Below are positions 1 through 5,972 of a stretch of 12,835 nucleotides of DNA, piece by piece. Under the pieces are notes generated by a model. It had not been told where the DNA came from. It saw only the letters and a program-made list of their open reading frames with translations, and did not search any database. The stretch comes from JAJFUE01 sp039683515. GTDB lineage: Bacteria; Sumerlaeota; Sumerlaeia; MVZB01. The DNA lies in contig JBDKRG010000022.1 of NCBI GenBank assembly GCA_039683515.1, forward strand, positions 1-12,835. Direction: 5' to 3'. A program made the position numbers and the translations under genes. Each line of letters opens with the position of its first letter. Position 1 is the first letter of the stretch.

Positions 1-211
1 AGACATGATCCGCCAAAAAATTCTCCGTTCCCTCCGTTGCCTCCTGTTCAGAATTTCTCTGCACCTCTGCCAAACTCTGCACCTCTGCGACAAGGTATTT
101 TTTGGTGATTTTTCGTGTTTACTTTCGTGCGTTTCGTGACTGCATTCGTTTTCTGTTGTTTGGTTGCGGCTACGCCGCGCTAAGTTCTCTGTCTCTCTGT
201 GTCTCTGTGAG
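1..211. repeat. Composite cluster of short-period intergenic repeats downstream of the S10 peptidase gene
   Basis: No gene is seen here. Read on the minus strand from 211 to 1, four unrelated short-period blocks follow one another. Positions 211-183 hold an 8-nt period (CACAGAGA, CACAGAGA, GACAGAGA). Positions 150-110 hold a 9-nt period around CACGAAACG. Positions 90-55 hold an 8-nt period around GCAGAGGT, present as two pairs. Positions 46-22 hold a 9-nt period (GGAGGCAAC, GGAGGGAAC). Between the first two lies a small palindrome, GCGGC-TAC-GCCGC (166-178). The cluster starts about 15 nt past the peptidase stop codon. The + strand reading frame at 102-284 is made of this repeat material and is not a gene. 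The function is unknown; the blocks may be mobile or expandable repeats, or transcript 3' ends. Confidence 0.75.
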
Positions 212-225
212 AAATAATTTGGTTT

Positions 226-1773
226 TTATTTCTGTTCCGGGTTCTCCATTGTCTTCTCCACGAACCCGTGCAGGTCGGCGCTGAGTTTTTCGAGCGACTC
301 TCGATGCGCGTACATCATATGGCCGGCTTCGTAGTCCTTTGCCGTGACGCGCCCCTTCTCCCCGCCGGGCAGACCCAGGTGATCGAACGTGTATTGCGCG
401 GCGGCCCACGGCGTCGCCAGGTCGTAATACCCGCGCGCCACGAACACGTCCAGGTACGGGTTGAACGCCATCGCCCGGCGCAGCTTGTCCGTCATGTTGA
501 GGTAATTGTTGTCCGAGTTGCCCCAGTTCCACGGCTGCACGCTGGTCAGGATCTCGTACGGCAGGTCGCTCTTGTAGTTCAGCTCGCCGCGCATGTAGGC
601 GTTGAGCGCCGACGTCATCGGCCCCAGCAGCGCCGAGTAGCTCGGGTCGATCTCGGTCCCCGACCCGGCGCGGCGCGGCTCGGGGGCGGTGTAGCGGCTG
701 TCGTAGCGGCCGATGCTCAACCCCTGGTCGCGCAGCAGTTCCTTGCCGAATTCCCACTGCTTGATCCGCAGCTTGTAATCCTCGACGAGCTGCGGCGTCA
801 AACCAATAAACCCCGCCATCTTGCGGGCGATCTCGGCGCGCTCGGCCGCCGTCAGCGAGTCGCCCTTGAGCAGGGCGGTCGCGTATTCGCCGGTGGCGAA
901 CGCGCGCGCCTCGGCGACGACGTCGGCCAGCGGGCGCGACTGCATCTCGGGGCTCAGCCGTTTATGAAACCACGCGCTCGCGGCGTAAGTCGGCAGGTAA
1001 ACGATATACGGCAGGTCGTTCCCCTCGCTCGCGACGAGCGTCTGGAAATCGAGGACGCTCGAGACCAGCATGATGCCGTTGAGATAAATCCCGAGGTTCT
1101 CCTGAAGGCGGCCGGCGAGCCCCGCCGCGCGCGTCGTGCCGTAGCTCTCGCCGATCAGGAACTTGGGCGAGCTCCAGCGGTCGTTGCGCGTGATCCACAG
1201 CCGGATGAACTCGCCGACGGAGTCGATGTCCTCGTTGACGCCGTGGAATTCCCTGCGGTCGGCGGCCGGAACGGGCCGGCTGTAGCCGGTCGAGACCGGA
1301 TCGATGAAGACGAGATCGCTCGCGTCCAGAAGCGAGAATTCGTTGTCCACGAGTTTGGCCGGCGGCGGCGGCGGCGTGCCGAAATCCTTGAGCAGCACCC
1401 GCCGCGGCCCGAGCAGCCCCAGGTGCAGCCACACCGAGCTCGACCCCGGCCCGCCGTTGAACGAGAACGTCACCGGCCGCGTCGCCGTGTCGGCGCCGTC
1501 GAGCGTGTAAGCCACATAGAACACCGACGCCCGCGGCTCGAACGTCCCCTTCTCGTCCTTGCGCAGCAGAATCGTCCCGGCCGTGGCGCGATACCTGATC
1601 GTCCTGTCGCCGATCGTCAGCGTGTGCGTCGTGACGACGGTCTTTTCCTCCGGCGCCTTGGCCTCGGGCTTGGAATCCTTGGGCGGCTCGGCGGCCCAAC
1701 TAACACCCGTTAGGATACAAATCAGATACGCACGCAAAAACGCAAAAGAGCAAAAGCGCAAAAGGGATTTCAT
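226..1773 (-). CDS. Secreted S10-family serine carboxypeptidase-like protein
   Basis: This is a serine peptidase of the S10 (carboxypeptidase Y-like) family, expected to remove C-terminal residues from peptides outside the cytoplasm. The 515-residue product has the family motifs in order: NGGPGSSS (about 106-113, oxyanion region), GESYG with the nucleophile Ser210, Asp451 in GYYDLATP, and His485 in AGHMMY, so the triad is complete. Full length is normal for bacterial members. The ATG at 1773 is chosen because GGAG lies 6 nt upstream; an in-frame ATG four codons earlier lacks a comparable site. Residues 1-27 form a signal peptide ending in SWA before AEPP, and an acidic/Lys-rich linker follows. 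Unusually, codons 3 to about 15 are made of the CTTTTGCG repeat that also forms the left inverted repeat of the neighbouring element. The gene starts 34 nt after the GxxExxR stop, so it may be co-transcribed. The substrate is unknown. Confidence 0.93.
   Translation of the reverse strand: MKSLLRFCSFAFLRAYLICILTGVSWAAEPPKDSKPEAKAPEEKTVVTTHTLTIGDRTIRYRATAGTILLRKDEKGTFEPRASVFYVAYTLDGADTATRPVTFSFNGGPGSSSVWLHLGLLGPRRVLLKDFGTPPPPPAKLVDNEFSLLDASDLVFIDPVSTGYSRPVPAADRREFHGVNEDIDSVGEFIRLWITRNDRWSSPKFLIGESYGTTRAAGLAGRLQENLGIYLNGIMLVSSVLDFQTLVASEGNDLPYIVYLPTYAASAWFHKRLSPEMQSRPLADVVAEARAFATGEYATALLKGDSLTAAERAEIARKMAGFIGLTPQLVEDYKLRIKQWEFGKELLRDQGLSIGRYDSRYTAPEPRRAGSGTEIDPSYSALLGPMTSALNAYMRGELNYKSDLPYEILTSVQPWNWGNSDNNYLNMTDKLRRAMAFNPYLDVFVARGYYDLATPWAAAQYTFDHLGLPGGEKGRVTAKDYEAGHMMYAHRESLEKLSADLHGFVEKTMENPEQK
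1731..1769 (+). repeat. Left inverted repeat, 8-nt period (CGCAAAAG units)
   Basis: Four tandem units are present: CGCAAAAA, CGCAAAAG, AGCAAAAG and CGCAAAAG. This is the mirror copy of the repeat at 2222-2261. It lies wholly inside the start of the S10 peptidase gene, where the minus strand reads it as hydrophobic residues of the signal peptide. It also starts 38 nt past the GxxExxR stop codon. Confidence 0.85.
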
Positions 1774-1807
1774 GTTCGGCTCCATTAAAAACAGCAAAGG
1801 AGGTTTT

Positions 1808-2188
1808 TCACTCGTCGTCCAGTCCGTTGACAATCCGCTTGATGTTGATCTTTTCTTCGCCGAAATTCATTAAAAGGCCGAGTTTCTTTTCGCTCAATTT
1901 GAGATATGTCGTCAGTTGCTTGAAATGCACTTTTTCTAATTTTTCCACCGACTTGATTTCAAGGATGACCTTGCCGCCGACAAGCATATCCATCTTATAG
2001 GCGTCCCGAATCTCTAAATCGTCCCATTTGATCGGGCACAGTAGTTGGCGCTGACATTCGAAACCCATTTTCTTGAGTTCATATTCCAGAATCGTTTCGA
2101 ACACGTTCTCGTATACGCCGGGAGCCAGGGCGCAGTGCAGGCGGTAGGCAATATCGACAACAGCCTGCGCGATTCGATTCTCGTGCAT
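1808..2188 (-). CDS. GxxExxR family protein (PD-(D/E)XK nuclease-like fold)
   Basis: A small protein of 126 residues matching the GxxExxR family, which is related to the PD-(D/E)XK nuclease superfamily; its cellular role is not known to me. Visible features are the family G24-x-x-E27 motif in PGVYENVFE, then Asp67 (KMDM) followed by Glu77-Ile-Lys79 (D...ExK, the metal-binding and catalytic pattern), and Q91-L-T-T-Y95, a QxxxY-like motif common in RecB-like nucleases. All core residues are present, so the protein should be active. The length is typical. The ATG at 2188 has AAGGAG 8 nt upstream. It sits between the MoxR gene (83 nt away) and the S10 peptidase (34 nt) in the same direction, but is AT-richer and Lys/Glu/Ile-rich compared with them. 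With the flanking inverted repeats this suggests acquisition. There is no evidence of an antitoxin or transposase partner. Confidence 0.9.
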   Translation of the reverse strand: MHENRIAQAVVDIAYRLHCALAPGVYENVFETILEYELKKMGFECQRQLLCPIKWDDLEIRDAYKMDMLVGGKVILEIKSVEKLEKVHFKQLTTYLKLSEKKLGLLMNFGEEKINIKRIVNGLDDE

Positions 2189-2221
2189 CAGCCAAGCTCC
2201 TTATGGAATTGAATGGGTTTG

Positions 2222-2261
2222 ATTTCCTTTTGCGTCTTTTGCTCTTTTGCGCTTTTGCGTG
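2222..2261 (-). repeat. Right inverted repeat, 8-nt period (CTTTTGCG units)
   Basis: The + strand reads CTTTTGCG, then T, CTTTTGCT, CTTTTGCG and CTTTTGCG. This is the reverse complement of 1731-1769 with one mismatch and one inserted base. It begins 10 nt after the MoxR stop codon and ends about 33 nt before the GxxExxR start codon. Confidence 0.85.
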
Positions 2262-2271
2262 ACTCTTTTTC

Positions 2272-3300
2272 TCACGGCACCTCGATGTGGTCGAACAGCG
2301 TCCTGATCAAATCGTCGGGGGTCTTGCCTTCGGCCTCGGCCTCGTAGCTGACGATCAGCCGGTGCCGCAGGACGTCCGGGCCGATCAGCTTGACATCGTC
2401 CGGAATAACGTGCCCGCGCCTGCATAAAAACGCGTGCGCGCGCGCCGCCTTGGCCAGGTTGATCGTCGCGCGCGGCGACGCGCCGTATTGCAGGTACGGC
2501 TTGATCGGCACGCCGGCGGCCTCCGGGTTGCGCGTCGCCATCACGAGCGACACGATGTAGTTCTTGATCTTCTCGTCCATGTAGATCGCTTCGACGATCT
2601 GGCGGGCCCGGGTGATGTGCGCCGCGCCCATCACCGCCTCCGGCGAGGGCGGCTCGCCGACGGCCATCATGTCCAGGATCTTGCGCTCCTCGTCGCGCGA
2701 CGGGTAGCCGATCACCACCTTCAGCATGAAGCGGTCGACCTGCGCCTCGGGCAGCGGGTAGGTCCCTTCCTGCTCGATCGGGTTCTCGGTCGCCATGACC
2801 ATGAACGGCTCGGGCAGCGGGTGCGACTGGTCGCCGATCGTGACCTGGTGCTCCTGCATCGCCTCGAGCAGCGCCGACTGCACCTTGGCCGGGGCGCGGT
2901 TGATTTCGTCCGCGAGAATCAAGTTCGCGAAGATCGGCCCGCGCTTCTGCGTGAACGTGCCGTCTTTCTGGTTATAAATCAATGTGCCGATCAGGTCGGC
3001 CGGCAACAGGTCCGGCGTGAACTGGATGCGCTGGAAGTGCAGCGAGATCGCCTGCGCGAGCGTCCGGATCGTGAGCGTCTTGGCTAGGCCCGGGACGCCC
3101 TCGAGCAGCACGTGGCCGCCGGTCAGCAGCCCGATGAGCAGCCGCTCGATCATGACCTGCTGGCCGACGATGCGCCGGCGCAATTGTTCGACTAACGGGA
3201 TGAGGAACTGGGATTCGCGCCGGATCAGGTCCTGGAGCGCGCTCAGTTCGCTGGCGGATTGTGGCGTGGCGACGTTCAATGGCGTTTGTGACTGCGCCAT
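2272..3300 (-). CDS. moxR: MoxR-family AAA+ ATPase
   Basis: A cytosolic AAA+ ATPase of the MoxR family, which acts as a chaperone-like or metal-insertion factor, usually with von Willebrand A and DUF58 proteins. The 342-residue product shows Walker A GVPGLAKT (about 68-75), Walker B LILADE followed by INRAP (127-132), the sensor-1 motif MATENP (about 169-174), and DRFM with a probable arginine finger near 190. Length and the PLPEAQ motif fit the family closely. The ATG at 3300 is preferred because AAGGAAA lies just upstream; the longer frame back to 3384 adds only an Arg/Pro-rich stretch overlapping the previous gene. The upstream neighbour, 52 nt away, is a BatD-like membrane protein, which fits a MoxR cluster. 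The expected DUF58 and VWA genes are absent downstream, where the GxxExxR element sits instead. Confidence 0.95.
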   Translation of the reverse strand: MAQSQTPLNVATPQSASELSALQDLIRRESQFLIPLVEQLRRRIVGQQVMIERLLIGLLTGGHVLLEGVPGLAKTLTIRTLAQAISLHFQRIQFTPDLLPADLIGTLIYNQKDGTFTQKRGPIFANLILADEINRAPAKVQSALLEAMQEHQVTIGDQSHPLPEPFMVMATENPIEQEGTYPLPEAQVDRFMLKVVIGYPSRDEERKILDMMAVGEPPSPEAVMGAAHITRARQIVEAIYMDEKIKNYIVSLVMATRNPEAAGVPIKPYLQYGASPRATINLAKAARAHAFLCRRGHVIPDDVKLIGPDVLRHRLIVSYEAEAEGKTPDDLIRTLFDHIEVP

Positions 3301-3352
3301 GGCTTTCCTTTTTCCGGCTGATTGGTCGCCCTCAATTGGCCGGCGCGCGGGC

Positions 3353-3952
3353 TCAGGCCTCCTTGTTCTGGGGCGTTTCCTCAACCTGGTAGACTAATTG
3401 CTGGAGTTCCTTGAGCAACTCCGACGCGCTGTAATCGACCTTGTCGGTCTCGTGCACGGCGCCCTGCCGGCACCGGGCGAAGATATCGGCCAGCTTGGCC
3501 GAAAAGGCCTGCGGCAGGCGGCCTCCCTCGAGAATCTGGTTGATCTGCTCCTCGCTCATCTTGCGGGCGCCGGAGAAGCCCAAGCGCTCGAGCAGGACCC
3601 GGCCGAGCGTCTCGACCTTGCGGTAGTAGCCCTTGCTCTCGCCGCTGGAGACCCGCAGCGTCAGCCCCTGGATCTCGGCCTGCAGCATCTCGAACTTCGA
3701 GTTGCGCGGCTCCGGCTCCGAATACACCGTCTCCCAGTTGCTGCTCCGCGTCCGGTTGAGCAAGTACAGAATCACGGCCACGACGACGACCGCGGCGATC
3801 GCGATCACCACGGGGGTCCCGAGCCCGCTCAGCGGGTTGGCCGAAGTCGCCGGCGCGGCCGCCGGTTTTTGCGCCGCTTCCTGGGCTCCCGCAAGCGCCG
3901 CCATCATGGCCAGCGCGCCCCCCTCGATCCACCTGTTCCATCCCGTCACCAT
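3353..3952 (-). CDS. One-TM membrane protein with BatD/DUF4381-like cytosolic helical domain
   Basis: A 199-residue membrane protein that I do not recognise as a named family. It has an N-terminal signal-like segment (about 1-23), an Ala/Pro-rich linker, a strong transmembrane helix (about 46-66, very Val/Ile/Ala-rich) and a charged cytosolic tail. Residues about 105-190 (YYRKVETLGRVLLERLGF, then T/S-E-E, then a leaf of helices ending in SELLKELQQLVYQ) resemble the C-terminal helical domain of BatD or DUF4381 proteins, which accompany MoxR ATPases. That match is from pattern memory only. The ATG at 3952 has AGGAG 8 nt upstream. A weak promoter-like pair (TTGTGA, 17 nt, TAGTGT) lies in the 168-nt gap upstream. 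It likely anchors or regulates the MoxR product encoded 52 nt downstream. Confidence 0.8.
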   Translation of the reverse strand: MVTGWNRWIEGGALAMMAALAGAQEAAQKPAAAPATSANPLSGLGTPVVIAIAAVVVVAVILYLLNRTRSSNWETVYSEPEPRNSKFEMLQAEIQGLTLRVSSGESKGYYRKVETLGRVLLERLGFSGARKMSEEQINQILEGGRLPQAFSAKLADIFARCRQGAVHETDKVDYSASELLKELQQLVYQVEETPQNKEA

Positions 3953-4044
3953 GTGCTCACTCCTGACACGCAATCGGCCGAAAAAAGTATGCACGGCCTC
4001 CACACGCACACTAGCTTGGATGGGATGGAATCACAAGAAAAGAT

Positions 4045-4111
4045 ATGAGAGATGAGCGATGAAAGATGAGTGAACGATCTCGATTCTCATCTCTCAAAGC
4101 TCATCTCTCAT
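4045..4111 (-). terminator. Large imperfect inverted repeat after the HtrA gene (GAGATGA units)
   Basis: The two arms, 4045-4072 and 4084-4111, are about 28 nt each with a few mismatches and an 11-nt loop. Each arm is itself built from short ATGAGAGATGAG-type repeats. It begins 9 nt past the HtrA stop codon. In RNA it would form a long hairpin, so it may end transcription or protect the 3' end, but no clean T-run follows it. It resembles the other short-period repeats of this window, arranged as an inverted pair without a gene inside. Confidence 0.5.
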
Positions 4112-4120
4112 CGCCGCTCT

Positions 4121-5680
4121 TTACTCTTGCGGAATAATGGCCATCAGCTCCTTGCCTTCGCGGGTGAACTGGATCAGGTGCGGCTGATCCTTCGGCCGGC
4201 CCTTGATCGCGTCCGCCATCTCGTCGACGTCCGTGACCGGCTGGCGGTCGATCGAGGTGATCACGTCGCCCGTCCGCATCCCCTTCTCGGCCGCGGGGCT
4301 GTTGGGCTTGACCTCGGTCACGCGAAGCCCCTCCAGGTTCTGGCGGCTGTACGGCTCGAGCGTCATGCCCAGCATCTCCTGGCCGCGCTTTTCGGGCTCG
4401 GGGGCCTGCTTGACGCTCGGGGGCTGCTGGCCCATCCGCTTGCGCAGCTCGTCGAGCGTCGGCCGCTCCATGACCTTGACGCTGAAGCTCAGGACCTCGG
4501 GGGTGCCCTTGCCGCCGCCGCGCAGGACCTTGATCTGAACCTCTTCGCCCGGCTCGTGGCGCATCACCGTCCGCAGCAGGTCGTCGTTGCCCTTGAGCGG
4601 CTTGCCGTCGGCCTCGACGATGAAGTCGTACTGCTTGATGCCCGCCTTCTCGGCGGGGCTGTCGGGCGTGACGCTGTCGACCAGGACGCCCTTCTGTTCG
4701 GCCCCCAGCCCGAGCGCCTTGCGCTGGTCGGCCTCGATCGTGCCGGCCATCCCGATGCCGACATAGCCATACACGGCCCGGCCGGTGCGGATGACCTTGT
4801 CGGCGAACTCGCGCGCGTCGTTGGACGGGATCGCGAACCCGTAGCCCGACCACATCCCGGTGTTGGTCGTGATCAGCCGGTTGATGCCGACGACCTCGCC
4901 GTCCATGTTGACGAGCGCCCCGCCGCTGGAGCCCGGATTGATCACCGCGTCGGTCTGGATCAGGTCGCCCAGGCCGTAGCCGTCATCGATGTTGCGGAAC
5001 TTGGCGCAGACGATCCCCTGCGTCACCGTCATGCGCAGGTCCAGCGGGCTGCCGATCGTGGCGACCATCTCGCCGATGCGCAGCTTGTCGCTGTCGCCCC
5101 AGCGCGCCGGCTGCAGCTTCACCTTCGCGTCGCCCGCGTCGATCTTGATGATCGCCAGGTCGAGGAAGTCCTGGCTGGCGACAAGCTTGACGCTCTTGCC
5201 CGAGATTTCCTGGCCGTCCGAAAGCACGACGCGCACGTCCGTGTTCTCGCCCAGCGTCCCGATCACGTGCGCGTTGGTGATGATCATGCCGTCTTCGCTC
5301 AGGATCACCCCCGAGCCCGACCGCATCCGCTCGGGCAACTGGATCCGCGGCGAGGGCGCCGGGGCGTTGCCGTCACCCTCGTCCTGATCGTCGAAGAACT
5401 GGCGGAAGAACGGGTCCATCCCGCGCCGGTCGAAAAAGCGCTGGAACTGCTTGAGCTGTTCCTTCTGTTGCTGCGTCAGTTCTTCCTTCACATAGATCGT
5501 GACGATCGACGGGACAACCTGGTCGGCCAGGTCCGAAATCATGTACCTCGCCTGGTCCCTGAAGCTTTTCGTCTGGGCCGGCGTGGATTCCTGGCCGTGC
5601 CCGACGGCCGGCAGCAGCGCAACGGCGGCCAGCAACGCCATCGCCCGCATCCGATCGAAACCTAGCTGTCGAAAGTTCAT
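4121..5680 (-). CDS. htrA: Secreted HtrA/Do-family serine endoprotease with two PDZ domains
   Basis: A periplasmic quality-control protease that degrades misfolded envelope proteins. The 519-residue product has a signal peptide (about 1-29, hydrophobic core after MRAM), a trypsin-like domain with His138 (ITNAHV), Asp174 (FLDLAII) and Ser252 (NPGSSGGAL), then PDZ1 (about 305-405; GVLVDSVTPDSPAEKAG) and PDZ2 (about 435-517; VTEVKPNSPAAEKG). An insert rich in Gln, Phe and Asp (residues about 70-115) precedes the catalytic His, as in the DegP LA loop. The ATG at 5680 has GGAGG 10 nt upstream; the earlier ATG at 5722 lacks support. The gene follows the sigma54-type regulator in the same direction across a 292-nt gap that contains a sigma54-like promoter, so control by sigma54 is plausible. 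The exact member (DegP, DegQ or DegS type) cannot be told from this. Confidence 0.95.
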   Translation of the reverse strand: MNFRQLGFDRMRAMALLAAVALLPAVGHGQESTPAQTKSFRDQARYMISDLADQVVPSIVTIYVKEELTQQQKEQLKQFQRFFDRRGMDPFFRQFFDDQDEGDGNAPAPSPRIQLPERMRSGSGVILSEDGMIITNAHVIGTLGENTDVRVVLSDGQEISGKSVKLVASQDFLDLAIIKIDAGDAKVKLQPARWGDSDKLRIGEMVATIGSPLDLRMTVTQGIVCAKFRNIDDGYGLGDLIQTDAVINPGSSGGALVNMDGEVVGINRLITTNTGMWSGYGFAIPSNDAREFADKVIRTGRAVYGYVGIGMAGTIEADQRKALGLGAEQKGVLVDSVTPDSPAEKAGIKQYDFIVEADGKPLKGNDDLLRTVMRHEPGEEVQIKVLRGGGKGTPEVLSFSVKVMERPTLDELRKRMGQQPPSVKQAPEPEKRGQEMLGMTLEPYSRQNLEGLRVTEVKPNSPAAEKGMRTGDVITSIDRQPVTDVDEMADAIKGRPKDQPHLIQFTREGKELMAIIPQE

Positions 5681-5740
5681 GGTCCGAAGCCTCCGGTTAT
5701 TTTGAAACTCGTTGCGCGACAATTCTCTGCTCCTACCACT

Positions 5741-5753
5741 TTACATCAAGTAA
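5741..5753. promoter_or_regulatory. Dyad TTAC-N5-GTAA in the HtrA leader
   Basis: TTAC and GTAA flank a 5-nt spacer about 60 nt upstream of the HtrA start codon. Such a dyad could be an operator, but it is short and its binding protein is unknown. Confidence 0.2.
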
Positions 5754-5760
5754 CATGCCA

Positions 5761-5770
5761 CCCGTACGGG
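5761..5770. promoter_or_regulatory. Perfect 10-bp palindrome CCCGTACGGG upstream of HtrA
   Basis: A perfect self-complementary 10-mer lies 80 nt upstream of the HtrA start, next to the TTAC-N5-GTAA dyad. It may be a protein-binding site. In GC-rich DNA a chance palindrome is also possible. Confidence 0.2.
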
Positions 5771-5834
5771 ATTTGCGCCGCGAACCCCGGCCACCATTCG
5801 ACACAAACGCATATTGCTGTAGTTATTATGCTTA

Positions 5835-5850
5835 TGCCTTATTCGCGCCA
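5835..5850 (-). promoter_or_regulatory. Candidate sigma54 (-24/-12) promoter for the HtrA gene
   Basis: The minus strand reads TGGCGCGAATAAGGCA. Against the sigma54 consensus TGGCACG-N4-TTGCW it keeps TGGC, CG, and the GG and GC dinucleotides exactly 10 nt apart. The deviations are at the A of -24 and the TT before GC. Transcription would start near 5823, giving a leader of about 143 nt. The upstream neighbour gene encodes a sigma54-dependent activator, which strengthens the call. Confidence 0.4.
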
Positions 5851-5928
5851 AACCCCACCCGGCCGCCGAACCCGGTCTCCCAACAGCGAGATGCGACATT
5901 CTGACGCGGCCGCATCCACCCCACACGA

Positions 5929-5964
5929 CCCACAAGACGCATGGGCCTCATAAGACCCATCACC
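5929..5964. repeat. Degenerate 9-nt repeat, four units (GACCCATAA-like)
   Basis: Four consecutive 9-mers occur on the + strand: GACCCACAA, GACGCATGG, GCCTCATAA and GACCCATCA. The last two overlap an ATGGG-N10-CCCAT inverted repeat (5941-5960). The array ends 8 nt from the regulator's stop codon. It also lies about 105-140 nt upstream of the predicted sigma54 start site, where enhancer sites normally sit. Confidence 0.5.
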
Positions 5965-5972
5965 CGAGCGCT

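Larger units (their letters stand above)
1731..2261. mobile_element. Putative GxxExxR element: nuclease-like gene between inverted short-period repeats
   Basis: The 126-codon gene at 1808-2188 is bracketed by two copies of the same repeat in opposite orientation, at 1731-1769 and 2222-2261. Over about 35 nt from CCTTTTGCG outward the copies differ by one substitution and one single-base indel. The enclosed DNA is visibly AT-richer than the flanking MoxR and peptidase genes. The arrangement is like a miniature transposon of about 530 bp with terminal inverted repeats, but no transposase is encoded and I see no convincing target-site duplication. It could equally be a gene that tends to settle between, or spread together with, this repeat. 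Calling it mobile is inference; the inverted pair is seen directly. Confidence 0.45.

Noticed and set aside
1..211. CRISPR array
   Set aside because: Units are 8-9 nt and contiguous, with no unique spacers and no cas genes nearby.
268..1713. A long + strand open frame opposite the S10 peptidase
   Set aside because: Its composition is Arg/His/Val-rich with no recognisable domain, as expected from the antisense of a GC-rich gene. The minus-strand frame has full S10 motifs and a ribosome site.
4070..5665. A 531-codon + strand frame opposite the HtrA gene
   Set aside because: Shadow frame: Arg/Asp/His/Leu-rich, with no motif, and it starts inside the repeat hairpin.
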